Assembly (NCBI RefSeq): GCF_022899355.1
Contig: NZ_JALJCK010000012.1
Location: 1 to 64,000, forward strand
Direction of reading: 5' to 3'
DNA length: 64,000 nucleotides
Source of the DNA: Shinella yambaruensis
GTDB lineage: Bacteria; Pseudomonadota; Alphaproteobacteria; Rhizobiales; Rhizobiaceae
A program made the translations under genes and the position numbers. Within the stretch, counting starts at the first letter, position 1. Each line of letters starts with the position of its first letter. Of this stretch, positions 52,662-61,058 are shown one piece after another. Below the pieces are notes generated by a model. That model was not told where the DNA came from and ran no database searches. It worked only from the letters and a program-made list of their open reading frames with translations.

Positions 52662-54314
52662 ATGAGCAAATACGACATTCTCACGGACCGGGCATCGACG
52701 CTCGTCGCCCGCGAGGCGGACAGCCAGTGGATCGTCGCGCCCGGCATTTCCATCGCCACGACGGGCCTTGCCGTCGATGCGGGCGGGGCCATTGCCGGCC
52801 GCACGCTTGTCGTCGACGGGACGATCCGGTCTTCGGCCGGAAATGCGGTCGTGCTCGGCGCGGGCACGCTCGGCAGCAATGCGGGAACGGTCGCGATCAA
52901 GCCGGACGGGGTGATCTCCGCCGCGCTGACCGGCCTTTCCGCCAGCGGCGGCGGGCTGGTCCTCTCCAACCAGGGCACGCTTTCGGGCGATGCGGCGGCC
53001 GGCAATTTCAGCGGCGCGGGCGCCAACATCACCAACCGCGGCTCGGTGCTGTCCTCCGGCGGGACGGGGCTCAAGGTGACTGGCGGCGACGCGCTGGTGA
53101 CGAACCACGGCACGGTGAAGAGCGCGGGCGATGCCGTCACGGTATCGGGCGCCAAGGCGATCATCACCAATTACGGCATGATCCAGTCGACGGCCGATGA
53201 CGGCATCAGGAGCGCCGGCCGGGCGGCGATCGTGACCAACAGCGGCACGGTGGATGCGCAGCGCGACGGGCTGACCGTGACCGGTGCCGGCGCCATCGTC
53301 ACCAACAACGGCAAGATCGTCTCGCGTGCCGACGAGGGCGTCGTGATCACCGGCGGCGGCGCGGTGATGGCCAACAACGGCACGATCACCGCGGCGAAGG
53401 ACGGCGTGCGGCTCGACGGGGCGAAGGTCAATTTCGCCAATCACAAGACGATCACCGCGACGACCGGCGAGGCTATCGATATCGGCGGCGCCCAGGCGCA
53501 GGTGACGAACAACGGCACGCTGAAGGGGGCTGCCGGCATCCTCAGCGACGGGGCCGGCGCGACGGTGACGAACAACGGCGCCATAACGGCGACGAAGGGC
53601 ATCGCGGTGGCGCTGCTCGGCAAGGGGCTCAACACCTTTTCCAACAACGGCTCGCTGAAGGCGGAGGGCCTGGCGCTGAAGGGCGGCAGCGGCAGCGAGA
53701 TCGTCACCAACAACGGCACGATCCGCGGCAATGTCGATCTCGGCGCGGGCAACGACACGTTCGACACGCGCGGCGGCAAGGTGACCGGCACCGTGGCGGG
53801 CGGCAAGGGGAACGATACCTATATCGTCGGCGATGCCCGCCTGAAGCTTGTCGAGAAGGCGGGCGGCGGCACCGACACGGTGCAGTCCACGGTCAGCTAT
53901 ACGCTCGGTGCGAATCTCGAAAAGCTGGTCCTGCTCGGCAAGGCCGGCATGAGCGGCACGGGCAACGAGCTCGCCAACGTGCTCATCGGCAACAGCGGCG
54001 GCAACACGCTCTCGGGCGGCGGCGGCAACGACATTCTCGACGGCGGCAAGGGCAATGACAGGCTGATCGGCGGCAGCGGGGCGGATGTCTTCCTGTTCGC
54101 CAAGGGCTCCGGGCGCGACACGGTGGCGGATTTCACGCCGGGCACGGACCGGGTCGACCTTTCCGGCCATGCCGACATTACCGGCTTTGCCGACCTCATG
54201 GCGAACCATGCCGTTCAACGCGGCGACGACGTGGTGATCCGCGCCGGCAACGACATGCTGACGCTGGAGCATGTCACGCTCCGCGCGCTCGACAAGGGCG
54301 ATTTCCTCTTCTGA
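52662..54314 (+). CDS. Beta-helix and RTX calcium-binding protein
   Basis: A 550-residue, cysteine-free protein. Residues about 85-345 are at least eight imperfect repeats of 21-23 residues around the motif xIVTNNGTIxx (NHGTV, NYGMI, NSGTV, NNGKI, NNGTI, NHKTI, NNGTL, NNGAI), predicted as a right-handed parallel beta-helix. Residues about 375-500 carry RTX-type nonapeptides GGxGxDxLx (GNDTFDTRGG, GGKGNDTYIVG, GGGGNDILDGGKGNDRLIGGSGAD). C-terminal part FLFAKGSGRDTVADFTPGTDRVDLSG is the usual secretion-region layout for type I secretion. Probably an exported adhesin or polysaccharide-binding protein. No type I exporter is nearby. Confidence 0.88.
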   Translation: MSKYDILTDRASTLVAREADSQWIVAPGISIATTGLAVDAGGAIAGRTLVVDGTIRSSAGNAVVLGAGTLGSNAGTVAIKPDGVISAALTGLSASGGGLVLSNQGTLSGDAAAGNFSGAGANITNRGSVLSSGGTGLKVTGGDALVTNHGTVKSAGDAVTVSGAKAIITNYGMIQSTADDGIRSAGRAAIVTNSGTVDAQRDGLTVTGAGAIVTNNGKIVSRADEGVVITGGGAVMANNGTITAAKDGVRLDGAKVNFANHKTITATTGEAIDIGGAQAQVTNNGTLKGAAGILSDGAGATVTNNGAITATKGIAVALLGKGLNTFSNNGSLKAEGLALKGGSGSEIVTNNGTIRGNVDLGAGNDTFDTRGGKVTGTVAGGKGNDTYIVGDARLKLVEKAGGGTDTVQSTVSYTLGANLEKLVLLGKAGMSGTGNELANVLIGNSGGNTLSGGGGNDILDGGKGNDRLIGGSGADVFLFAKGSGRDTVADFTPGTDRVDLSGHADITGFADLMANHAVQRGDDVVIRAGNDMLTLEHVTLRALDKGDFLF

Positions 54315-54408
54315 GACCCTGTTCCCGCGGGAACATCACGGCGGCGTCCGGCATGGCAAAAGGGAGGCACGCAGGCATCGGCCTGCGTCGAACCCTCGGA
54401 GAAACGCC

Positions 54409-54540
54409 ATGTTCATCGTGCTGCCCGCTCTTGCACTGCTGATTTCGGGAATGTTCGTCGTGACCACGCTCGCCGCGCTCTCGGCCGAGCGCACCGAAGG
54501 CGCGACGATTCGCGTACCGGCCAGGCGCCGGATTTTCTAA
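54409..54540 (+). CDS. Small membrane protein (43 residues)
   Basis: MFIVLPALALLISGMFVVTT is one membrane span, then a short polar tail ending RVPARRRIF. CGGAGAAACGCC lies upstream. A hairpin ACGCAGGC/GCCTGCGT precedes (54369-54388). Conserved small single-span proteins like this occur widely in rhizobia; no function is known. Confidence 0.55.
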   Translation: MFIVLPALALLISGMFVVTTLAALSAERTEGATIRVPARRRIF

Positions 54541-54549
54541 TAGAAACGA

Positions 54550-55527
54550 TCAGCCGGCGGCGCGGTGCCGTGCGGCTTCGGAGGACCTGTCGTGGTTATC
54601 CTGCCCATTCGACTTCGCGTCGTCGCCGTTGGCCGCCTTCGGCAGGCCATTGCCATTCGTGTAGCTGTCCGCCCGCTGCCAGCTTTCGACACGGTCGATC
54701 GCCTCGGCCGGGTCTAGCGCCGAAATCAGCGCCGCAGCGCCCCCTTCGGCCAGATGGGGATAGATCTTCGTCAGCACGAACAGGCTGTCCGTATCCGGCA
54801 CGTCGAGCGCCAGCAGCGTCTCGGCGAGCTGCCGCCCGGACACATCGAGAAGGATGCGCTCGGACAGCCACTGGCTGGAACTGAGCGCGTCGGCGAGCGT
54901 GACGGCCAGCATGCCGGCCTCGCCCGCGCGGGCAAACCGCACGAACAGCGCCTGGTGGGCCTCCGTTGCCGGTTCGAGCCCGGGGGGCGCTTCGACGGCG
55001 GGCGTTGCGGCGCGCACCAGGGCGCGCAACTCCTCGCGGATCTGTTCTTCCCGCTCCAGCCTTGCCGCTTCCTTCAGCGACGCCTCGCGATCCTCGCCGG
55101 CCCTGCGGCTGGCATGGTCCTGATGGCTTGCGACCAGCGCCTCGACCATGGCGGGCGAGAGGTCGTCCCGCCGGCCGATGGCGCGGGCATGCTCCGGGCC
55201 GGCGGCGCGCAGCACATGCATCAGCGTATGCTCGGCAATGGCCTTCGAGCCCATGAGAAAGATGGCGGCGATGCCGATCGGCTGGGTGGCGATGAAGAGG
55301 GCGGTTTCGTCCGGCACCTGCGGGCAGCGCGAGAGCGCGGCGACGGCCTGCCGGCGGGCTTCCTCGGTGGAGGCGTTGTAGAGCGGCTCGAAGAGCTCAC
55401 CGAACTGGTGCAGGTCCGAGCGCGAGGGAAAACGCAGGCTCTCGAAGCTGGAGACCGTGGCCATCAGCACGATGTCCTTCGGCCGCCCTGCCTGCGGTCT
55501 CTCCAGTTCGCGAAACCTGTCCGCCAC
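54550..55527 (-). CDS. DUF2336 domain protein
   Basis: A 325-residue helical protein. The segment RFRELERPQAGRPKDIVLMATVSSFESL at the N-terminus and then FGELFEPLYNASTEEARRQAVAALSRCP is the DUF2336 pattern (tandem helices, HEAT-like). The GTG at 55527 (VADRFRELERPQ) gives the typical family N-terminus; an internal ATG (MATVSSFESL) is the alternative. Function unknown; DUF2336 is found in alphaproteobacteria, partly with polar or cell-cycle related genes. A CtrA-like box is 76-90 bases upstream. Confidence 0.78.
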   Translation of the reverse strand: MADRFRELERPQAGRPKDIVLMATVSSFESLRFPSRSDLHQFGELFEPLYNASTEEARRQAVAALSRCPQVPDETALFIATQPIGIAAIFLMGSKAIAEHTLMHVLRAAGPEHARAIGRRDDLSPAMVEALVASHQDHASRRAGEDREASLKEAARLEREEQIREELRALVRAATPAVEAPPGLEPATEAHQALFVRFARAGEAGMLAVTLADALSSSQWLSERILLDVSGRQLAETLLALDVPDTDSLFVLTKIYPHLAEGGAAALISALDPAEAIDRVESWQRADSYTNGNGLPKAANGDDAKSNGQDNHDRSSEAARHRAAG

Positions 55528-55602
55528 AAAACACCTGCTCAGTCCCCGGAACGGCAGCCCCCCGCCGCTTCCCAATCGTTCACGAAAAGTAGAGGAAAAG
55601 CG

Positions 55603-55617
55603 TTAGCAAGGCGTTAA
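55603..55617. promoter_or_regulatory. Imperfect CtrA-like box upstream of the DUF2336 gene
   Basis: TTAG-CAAGGCG-TTAA, one mismatch to TTAA-N7-TTAA, 76-90 bases upstream of the minus-strand GTG start at 55527. Confidence 0.4.
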
Positions 55618-55779
55618 CCCTGCTCGCGCGGAAACCGCAATGTTTACAAGGCGGTGCCGCAAGGGTTGCGGCGGCAGGGCCGGCGGATGCGGACCGTATC
55701 GGCACAGGCCCCGCCCGCCCGGCGGGCGCTCCCCCCCTGTACCGCAGGGAACAGCGAACACGCGCACTTCACGCTAGTG

Positions 55780-55794
55780 TTAACAGCATGTTAA
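55780..55794. promoter_or_regulatory. Full CtrA-like box
   Basis: TTAA-CAGCATG-TTAA, exact TTAA-N7-TTAA. It lies in the gap between the DUF2336 gene and the short gene at 56133, 339 bases from the latter. It also contains GTTAAC inverted halves. Confidence 0.5.
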
Positions 55795-55799
55795 CCCGA

Positions 55800-56132
55800 T
55801 AGTCGCTAGTTTTAGGGGCAAGGATCGGCTCGTCTATTGCGATGGACGTGTTATGATTCGATCATGTGAGCGGTGGATCTGCCGAAAGGCACCCGCCGTT
55901 CCGCGAGGGAAAGGTGCGATGTTCCGGATGCCGGACGGTCGCCAGACACATTCCCGTGAAGGGGAAACTTCTGGTCCCGTATCGCCGTTTTCCACCCGTA
56001 TGCGACTGGGGAGGCATCGATCTCATGTCGCGTCCGGGGGTGACGGAACCGGATGCACCGGCCCGTGGAAACGGGCAGGGTGAGATTTGTAGGAGTGCTT
56101 CATCCGTCTCGATTCTTCTTTTGGAGGCGAGA
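55800..56132 (+). other. Structured non-coding leader upstream of a short gene
   Basis: About 330 bases between a CtrA-like box and the short ORF. Small hairpins: TCCGG-ATG-CCGGA (about 55925) and GCCCGT-GGAA-ACGGGC with a GNRA-type loop (56061-56076). No tRNA, riboswitch or 4.5S/6S pattern was recognised. It could be a long 5' leader or an unrelated small RNA. Confidence 0.35.
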
Positions 56133-56321
56133 ATGGCAGACGTGGTACGATTGAAGGAATGGCTCGCGCGGACGCCGCGACGCGACACCATTCGCCGTGA
56201 GGCTCCGGCCCAGGTTCTTCTTTTCACCGGCGTGCGATACGAACGCCTGACGCCCGCCATGCTGGCGGCGCGCGGCAAGGCGGCAAAGCAGGGCGCGCAG
56301 GACACCGCCCGCCGGCCCTGA
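56133..56321 (+). CDS. Short hypothetical basic protein (62 residues)
   Basis: MADVVRLKEWLARTPRRDTI... 62 residues, net basic, with two helical segments and ARGKAAKQGAQDTARRP at the end. GGAGGCGAGA upstream of the ATG at 56133. A longer frame extends 89 codons upstream but has no codon or ribosome-site support. No family recognised; conserved-looking in style only. Confidence 0.5.
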   Translation: MADVVRLKEWLARTPRRDTIRREAPAQVLLFTGVRYERLTPAMLAARGKAAKQGAQDTARRP

Positions 56322-56442
56322 TCCTCTTCCGGTCGCTGCCCGGTGCAGCGCTCGAAGCATGCGCGTGCGGCCGCCGCGCATGGCCTGAACGGCCTTTGCG
56401 GGGTAGGTCCCGCGTCACATGCTCCTTTCGGAGCGATCCTTC

Positions 56443-56994
56443 CTATTGTTCCGCCGTGAAGGGCTCGCAGCCCGCATCCGCCAGGAAGGTGGTCGCCGCT
56501 TCCTCGCGGCTCTGCGTCGGCACGAAGGTGCGCAGCACGGCATAGCCTTCCTCGCCGCGCATCTCCACCAGGATCGACTGTTCCAGCTCCGCCGGTACGG
56601 CCTTGCGGATGGCGATGAGCTGGATGGGCGTTGCAATCAGCGTGTCGAGCGCGCCGTTGACCGAGGTGCGGTCGTTCATGCTGAACACCTCGTTGGAGGC
56701 GCTGTCATAGACGGCGAGCGACCAGAAGGGCACCTCGCCCTCGGCAAACAGCCGGATGGGTCCGGTTTCCACCGAAAAGGCGCAGACCGCCGTCTTCATC
56801 GCCGGATCGTCGTTGATCGGGGCGAGCGCTTCGCCGCCGGCGGCGAGCGGGAAGAAGCGGTTCGTCTCGCCGAAGGCCTGCACGCGCGTATAGGCGTCGC
56901 GGCCGGTGAAGCTCGGCAGCGAGAGGATGATGACGATGTGCAGCAGCGCCGCCCCGACGAGGCCGACGGCGATGGCATAGAGGAGGCTACGCAT
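56443..56994 (-). CDS. DUF1254-type envelope protein
   Basis: A 183-185-residue protein with one N-terminal membrane span (YAIAVGLVGAALLHIVIILSL, about 5-25). Then FTGRDAYTRVQAFGETNRFFPLAAGGEALAPINDDPAMKTAVCAFSV is the DUF1254 core. Its start (MPMRS at 57000 or MRSLL at 56994) overlaps the end of the DUF1214 gene by 8-14 bases. Usually paired with DUF1214, as here; joint function unknown, possibly envelope or lipid-related. Confidence 0.82.
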   Translation of the reverse strand: MRSLLYAIAVGLVGAALLHIVIILSLPSFTGRDAYTRVQAFGETNRFFPLAAGGEALAPINDDPAMKTAVCAFSVETGPIRLFAEGEVPFWSLAVYDSASNEVFSMNDRTSVNGALDTLIATPIQLIAIRKAVPAELEQSILVEMRGEEGYAVLRTFVPTQSREEAATTFLADAGCEPFTAEQ

Positions 56995-57580
56995 CGGCAC
57001 AATCCAGCCGCGTGATGCCGGGCATGGAAAGGTCGATGACGCCGGAACTGCCGGCCGTCGGCGTGTCGAGCAGCGTCATGACGAGAAGGAACGGCGCCTT
57101 GCCCTCGGGCACGGCCAGCCAGTTGCCCGGCGTCGCCGCCGAGGCGATGCGGATGGAGAAGGTGCTGTCGGCGCCGCGCAGCACCGACCAGGCGTTGAGG
57201 CCGGTGGGCAGGTCGGGGCGGGCGCCTTCCAGCGGATTGCCGTTGCGGTCGGCCGCATGCAGCGTCCAGAGCCGCGCCGGTGGGGTGATGCCGCGGATCT
57301 CGTAGCGGCAGTTCTCCACCAGCGTGCGGTTCTCGCTGTCGGTGGCGGCGGTGAAGGTCAGGCCCTCGGCGCCGCCGAGCAGCAGCTTGCCGTCGCGCGC
57401 CCGGTGCGCCTTCGCATAGGGATCGGCGTCGATCGTCTGGGCGGCGGGGAAGGCGGCCCAGGGGCCGAGCGCGATGGCGCCGAAGCCGACCGTCGCGCGC
57501 AGCGCGTAGATCGAACTGACGATGCCGAGGCCGAAGGCGACGGCGAGCGCTGTGGCGATGACGAGGGGCGTGCGGAACAA
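56987..57580 (-). CDS. DUF1214 domain protein
   Basis: A 197-residue protein with an N-terminal signal-anchor (LVIATALAVAFGLGIVSSIYAL, about 5-26) and DUF1214 segments NCRYEIRGITPPARLWTLHAAD and FSIRIASAATPGNWLAVPEGKAPFLLVMTLLDTP. Pairs with the DUF1254 gene in one minus-strand unit; the PBP gene end is 30 bases from its start. Confidence 0.85.
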   Translation of the reverse strand: MFRTPLVIATALAVAFGLGIVSSIYALRATVGFGAIALGPWAAFPAAQTIDADPYAKAHRARDGKLLLGGAEGLTFTAATDSENRTLVENCRYEIRGITPPARLWTLHAADRNGNPLEGARPDLPTGLNAWSVLRGADSTFSIRIASAATPGNWLAVPEGKAPFLLVMTLLDTPTAGSSGVIDLSMPGITRLDCADA

Positions 57581-57609
57581 GGCGATCGACCGTTGGAATC
57601 AGGTTGCCG

Positions 57610-59793
57610 TCACTCTGTCCGGTTCGCCGGAGCAAGGTCAAGCGCTCCGTCGAGCGCGGCGACCCGTCCGTCGGCCTTCAGCGCCTTCGCCGCGCCGAGG
57701 TCGCGGGCGACATCCTTCAGGAGCTTGGTCACGTCGGCCGACAGCGAGCGCGGGCGCACGAGCGCGGGCAGGGCGTTCTCGTCGCTCGTGCCGGCGGTCA
57801 CCTCCTTCGCCTTCTTGCCGTCCGGCAGCGGGTTCTCGATGCCGGGGATGGGGCGCAGCTCGATGCCCTGGTGGGCATAGTCCATCAGCCGCTTGAAGGT
57901 CATGGCGGGCAGCGAGCCGCCGGTCATGTTGTTCGTCGAGGTATAGTCGTCGTTGCCGAACCAGACAGCGGCCGTGTAGTTGCCGGTGAAGCCGACATAC
58001 CAGGCATCGCGATAGGCCTGGGTGGTGCCCGTCTTGCCGCCCGAGACGATGCCGCGGTCGAGCGCGCCGCGCCGTGCCGTGCCGCTCACGGGAATGGTGA
58101 CGAGGATGCGGTTCATCGAGGACATGGCCGCTTCCGACAGCACTTCTCTTGCCGGCGGCGCGTCGCGGCCGAAATCGTAGAGGATGTCGCCGTCGTAGTT
58201 GAGGATCTGGCTGATGCCGTGGCGGCGCGCCTGGAGCCCGCCGGCGGGGAAGACGGCATAGCCCGTCGCCTGGTCGAGCACGGTGACCTCGGAGGTGCCG
58301 AGCGGCATGGTCTTGTCGGTGCGGATCGGCGTCTCGACGCCCATCGCCTTCGCCAGTTCCGCGATGCGCTTCGTGCCGAGCTTCTCCTTGGCGAGGCGCA
58401 CGGGCACGGTGTTGATCGACTTGGCCATCGCCGTCATCAGCGTCATGCGGCCGGCATAGCTGCGGCCGTAGTTCTGCGGCGACCAGCCGCCCCAGCTGAT
58501 CGGCGCGTCGACGATGGTCGTCTCCGGCGTCATGCCCGATTCCATCGCGGCCGAATAGGTATAGACCTTGAAAGAGGAGCCCGGCTGGCGCAGCGCGCGC
58601 GTGGCGCGGTTGAACTGGCTTTCGCCATAGTCGCGCCCGCCGACCATGGCGCGCACGGCGCCGCCGTTCTCCACCATGACCAGCGCGCCCTGCCGGACGC
58701 GATAGCTCTCGCCATACTGGCGAAGGCTGCTTTCCACCGCCTCCTCGGCGGCGGCCTGCAGGCCCATGTCGATGGTCGTGCGCACGACGAGGGAATGCTG
58801 GGCGAAGGGCCTGGCGATGCGCTGCACCTCCTCGAAGGCCCAGTCGAGGAAGAAGTCGGGCGCCGCCTTCTCGTTGCGGTCGATGACGGTGGCGGGGTTG
58901 CGCCGCGCGGCGATCACCTGGCCCTCGGTCATCAGCCCGCCCTGCACGAGGTTGGTCAGCACCTCGTTGGCGCGGGCGCGGGCGGCGGGCAGGTTGACGT
59001 GCGGGGCGTAGCGGGCGGGAGCCTTGAAGAGGCCGGCGAGCATGGCGGATTCGGCAAGGTTCACGTCGGTGACGTTCTTGCCGAAATAGAACTGCGCCGC
59101 CGCGGCCGCGCCAAACGTGCCGCCGCCCATATAGGCGCGGTCGAGATAGAGGCGCAGGATCTCCTTCTTGGAGAGGTTGGCTTCCAGCCAGAGGGCGAGG
59201 AAGGCCTCCTTGATCTTGCGCTCGATGGTACGCTCGTTGGACAGGAACAGGTTCTTGGCGAGCTGCTGGGTGAGCGTCGAGCCGCCCTGCACGACGCCGC
59301 CGGCCCGGGCGTTCTCGTTCATGGCGCGGGCAAGGCCGAGGAAATCGATGCCGAAATGGCTGAAGAAACGGCGATCCTCCGTCGCCAGCACCGCCTTGAT
59401 CAGGTGGTCGGGCAGTTCGTCGATCGGCGCGGAGTCCTCGTGGATGATGCCGCGATGGCCGATCTCGTTGCCGTAGCGATCGAGGAAGGTGACGGCGAAA
59501 TCGCTCTGGGCGCGCCAGTTGCCCTTGGTCTCCTCGAAGGCGGGGAGCGCGAGGGCGAGCAACAGCACGAAGCCGGCAGTGCCGAGGTTCATGCCCTCGC
59601 CGGCGACCTCGAAGACCGCCTTCTTCCAGCCTTTGACGTGGAAGCGGCGGGAGAAGATGGTGATCTCCTCCCAGATCTCGGCCGCGCGAAAACCGGCGTT
59701 CCAGACCGTGGAATCGATCCAGGAATCGATGCGCAGGAGGATGTGCCGCTTGCGGCGGCGGGGTTTTGTCGGCGTCTGGCTGTCGTCTTCCAC
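57610..59793 (-). CDS. Class A penicillin-binding protein (PBP1A type)
   Basis: A 727-residue bifunctional cell-wall synthase. Basic cytoplasmic N-terminus (KPRRRKRHILLR), a membrane span near residue 70-95, glycosyltransferase GT51 domain (ATEDRRFFSHFGIDFLGLARA... with GGSTLTQQLAKNLFL), then transpeptidase with SxxK in QPGSSFKVYTYSAAM, SxN in AKSINTV and KTG in SGGKTGTTQAYRDAWYVG. All key motifs are intact. It polymerises lipid II and crosslinks peptides. Start at 59793. Ends 30 bases before the DUF1214 start. Confidence 0.94.
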   Translation of the reverse strand: MEDDSQTPTKPRRRKRHILLRIDSWIDSTVWNAGFRAAEIWEEITIFSRRFHVKGWKKAVFEVAGEGMNLGTAGFVLLLALALPAFEETKGNWRAQSDFAVTFLDRYGNEIGHRGIIHEDSAPIDELPDHLIKAVLATEDRRFFSHFGIDFLGLARAMNENARAGGVVQGGSTLTQQLAKNLFLSNERTIERKIKEAFLALWLEANLSKKEILRLYLDRAYMGGGTFGAAAAAQFYFGKNVTDVNLAESAMLAGLFKAPARYAPHVNLPAARARANEVLTNLVQGGLMTEGQVIAARRNPATVIDRNEKAAPDFFLDWAFEEVQRIARPFAQHSLVVRTTIDMGLQAAAEEAVESSLRQYGESYRVRQGALVMVENGGAVRAMVGGRDYGESQFNRATRALRQPGSSFKVYTYSAAMESGMTPETTIVDAPISWGGWSPQNYGRSYAGRMTLMTAMAKSINTVPVRLAKEKLGTKRIAELAKAMGVETPIRTDKTMPLGTSEVTVLDQATGYAVFPAGGLQARRHGISQILNYDGDILYDFGRDAPPAREVLSEAAMSSMNRILVTIPVSGTARRGALDRGIVSGGKTGTTQAYRDAWYVGFTGNYTAAVWFGNDDYTSTNNMTGGSLPAMTFKRLMDYAHQGIELRPIPGIENPLPDGKKAKEVTAGTSDENALPALVRPRSLSADVTKLLKDVARDLGAAKALKADGRVAALDGALDLAPANRTE

Positions 59794-59970
59794 GTTCGCA
59801 TACCTTTGGCGGGGGCGGGTCGCAGCCTGCCTGCGTTGGGTTAACGTCCTCTCACCACCGGTTTATTCAGTGAGGATATCAGTCTTTTGAAGGCAACAGA
59901 ACGGATTTTGCCGATTGGTCCTGGCAGCCGGCCCCTTGACCTTTGCGCCCAAGGGGTTCAGGGGTCGGAG

Positions 59971-60456
59971 ATGACGATCAACAGTGCCGAAAAGCCGGAC
60001 GACCTGCCGTTCTGGAAGACCAAGACCCTCGCCGAGATGACCGACCCGGAATGGGAGAGCCTGTGCGACGGCTGCGGGCTCTGTTGCCTCAACAAGCTGG
60101 AGGACTGGGACACGGGCGAGATCGCCTGGACCTCGATCCGCTGCGTGCTGCTCGATGGGGAAAGCTGTCGGTGCTCCGACTACGAGAACCGGCAGGCGAC
60201 CGTGCCGGACTGCATCCGCCTGACGGTGGAGAGCGTGGAGAAGATCTCCTGGCTGCCGCCGACCTGCGGCTATCGCCTCATCCGCGACGGCGAGGACCTC
60301 TACTGGTGGCATCCGCTGGTGTCCGGCGATCCCGACACCGTGCACCAGGCCGGCATTTCCGCGCGCGGCCGCACGGTGAGCGAGGAGGGCCTCGATGTCG
60401 ACGACTACGAGGACTATCTCGTGACCTGGCCGATGGAAGTGGGAAAGGGCAAGTAG
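59971..60456 (+). CDS. YcgN family cysteine-cluster protein (UPF0260)
   Basis: A 161-residue protein with a Cys-rich cluster: [18 protein letters not shown] (about 28-45), [29 protein letters not shown]0260/YcgN type, with Fe-S or Zn binding likely. ATG at 59971 after GGGGTCGGAG. Function unknown. No neighbours of known pathway. Confidence 0.9.
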   Translation: MTINSAEKPDDLPFWKTKTLAEMTDPEWESLCDGCGLCCLNKLEDWDTGEIAWTSIRCVLLDGESCRCSDYENRQATVPDCIRLTVESVEKISWLPPTCGYRLIRDGEDLYWWHPLVSGDPDTVHQAGISARGRTVSEEGLDVDDYEDYLVTWPMEVGKGK

Positions 60457-60463
60457 CGGCGTT

Positions 60464-60796
60464 TCAGGGGAGGCTTGCCGCGACGAGCTTCTTCGGCGCC
60501 ACGTTGCGCCAGGCGGTATCGATGAGTTCGCGCACCCGCGCGGCGTCCGCGCCGTCGAAATAAAGCGACGTCCAGCCCTTCGACCCCCAGCCGCCCGGTA
60601 CCGGCGCGCACAGGCCCGGATCGGTCTCCAGGACCAGCGCCTGCTGATCCGGCGTGAACTTCAGGACGGCCCGGCCGGCCTCCGGCAGGGTCATGAAGAC
60701 CTTCTCGCCCACCCGGAAGTCGCGCTTGCCGAAATGAGCACTTTCCCGCGCCCCCGGCATGCCGAGCGCAATGGTCACGAGATCGTCGGATATCAT
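60464..60796 (-). CDS. MmcQ/YjbR family protein
   Basis: A 110-residue protein of the MmcQ/YjbR DNA-binding-like (DUF419) family: VTIALGMPGARESAHFGKRDFRVGEKVFMTLPEAGRAVLKFTPDQQ, then GWGSKGWTSLYFDGADAARVRELIDTAWRNVAPKK. Start MISDDLVTIALGM at 60796 is chosen because the family N-terminus begins there. Cytoplasmic, small alpha/beta fold; function unknown. It converges with ycgN. Confidence 0.88.
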   Translation of the reverse strand: MISDDLVTIALGMPGARESAHFGKRDFRVGEKVFMTLPEAGRAVLKFTPDQQALVLETDPGLCAPVPGGWGSKGWTSLYFDGADAARVRELIDTAWRNVAPKKLVAASLP

Positions 60797-61011
60797 GGGC
60801 GGAAAGGTAGCACCCTTTCCTCCGGCCGAAAAGTTTTTGCAGAAAATAGGAAAATAGTCCTTGACGGCGTCACGGTCGTCTGGTAGGGTCATGGCATAGT
60901 CGGAAAGGTGCGGGCGGAGGGAGCCAACCCGGTTTTCCCGGAGGCCGGGACAGGGGCGGCCTTCGCCCGCGACCGGCTTTCCGCATCTGGACGCAGGAAT
61001 TTATTGACAGG

Positions 61012-61040
61012 CGCTCGTTCCCTTCGGACCGGGCGCCTTT
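61012..61040 (+). terminator. Terminator-like hairpin before the GTA-type cluster
   Basis: AGGCGC...GGGCGCCTTTTC (61010-61040) lies 19 bases before the first gene of the cluster and follows a TTGACA-like word (61003-61008). A leader of about 250 bases without a gene precedes it. Either an upstream transcript terminator or an attenuator for the cluster. Confidence 0.45.
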
Positions 61041-61058
61041 TCATTTGGAGGACCGAGA

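Noticed and set aside
51801..54272. Minus-strand open frame opposite the RTX protein
   Set aside because: Composition bias and its span over a repeat and three genes show it is a shadow.
54960..55000. tRNA-like GGTTCGAG word
   Set aside because: It is inside the DUF2336 coding region and no cloverleaf can be drawn around it; no tRNA was found in the window.
55900..56080. SRP RNA, RNase P RNA, 6S RNA or cobalamin riboswitch
   Set aside because: The conserved core words of these RNAs were looked for and not found.
55866..56132. Upstream coding extension of the 62-residue protein
   Set aside because: The 89-codon extension has no ribosome site and lies in hairpin-rich sequence; GGAGG is placed exactly before the ATG at 56133.
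57604..59844. Plus-strand open frame of about 746 codons opposite the penicillin-binding protein
   Set aside because: Antisense shadow of a gene with intact SxxK and KTG motifs.
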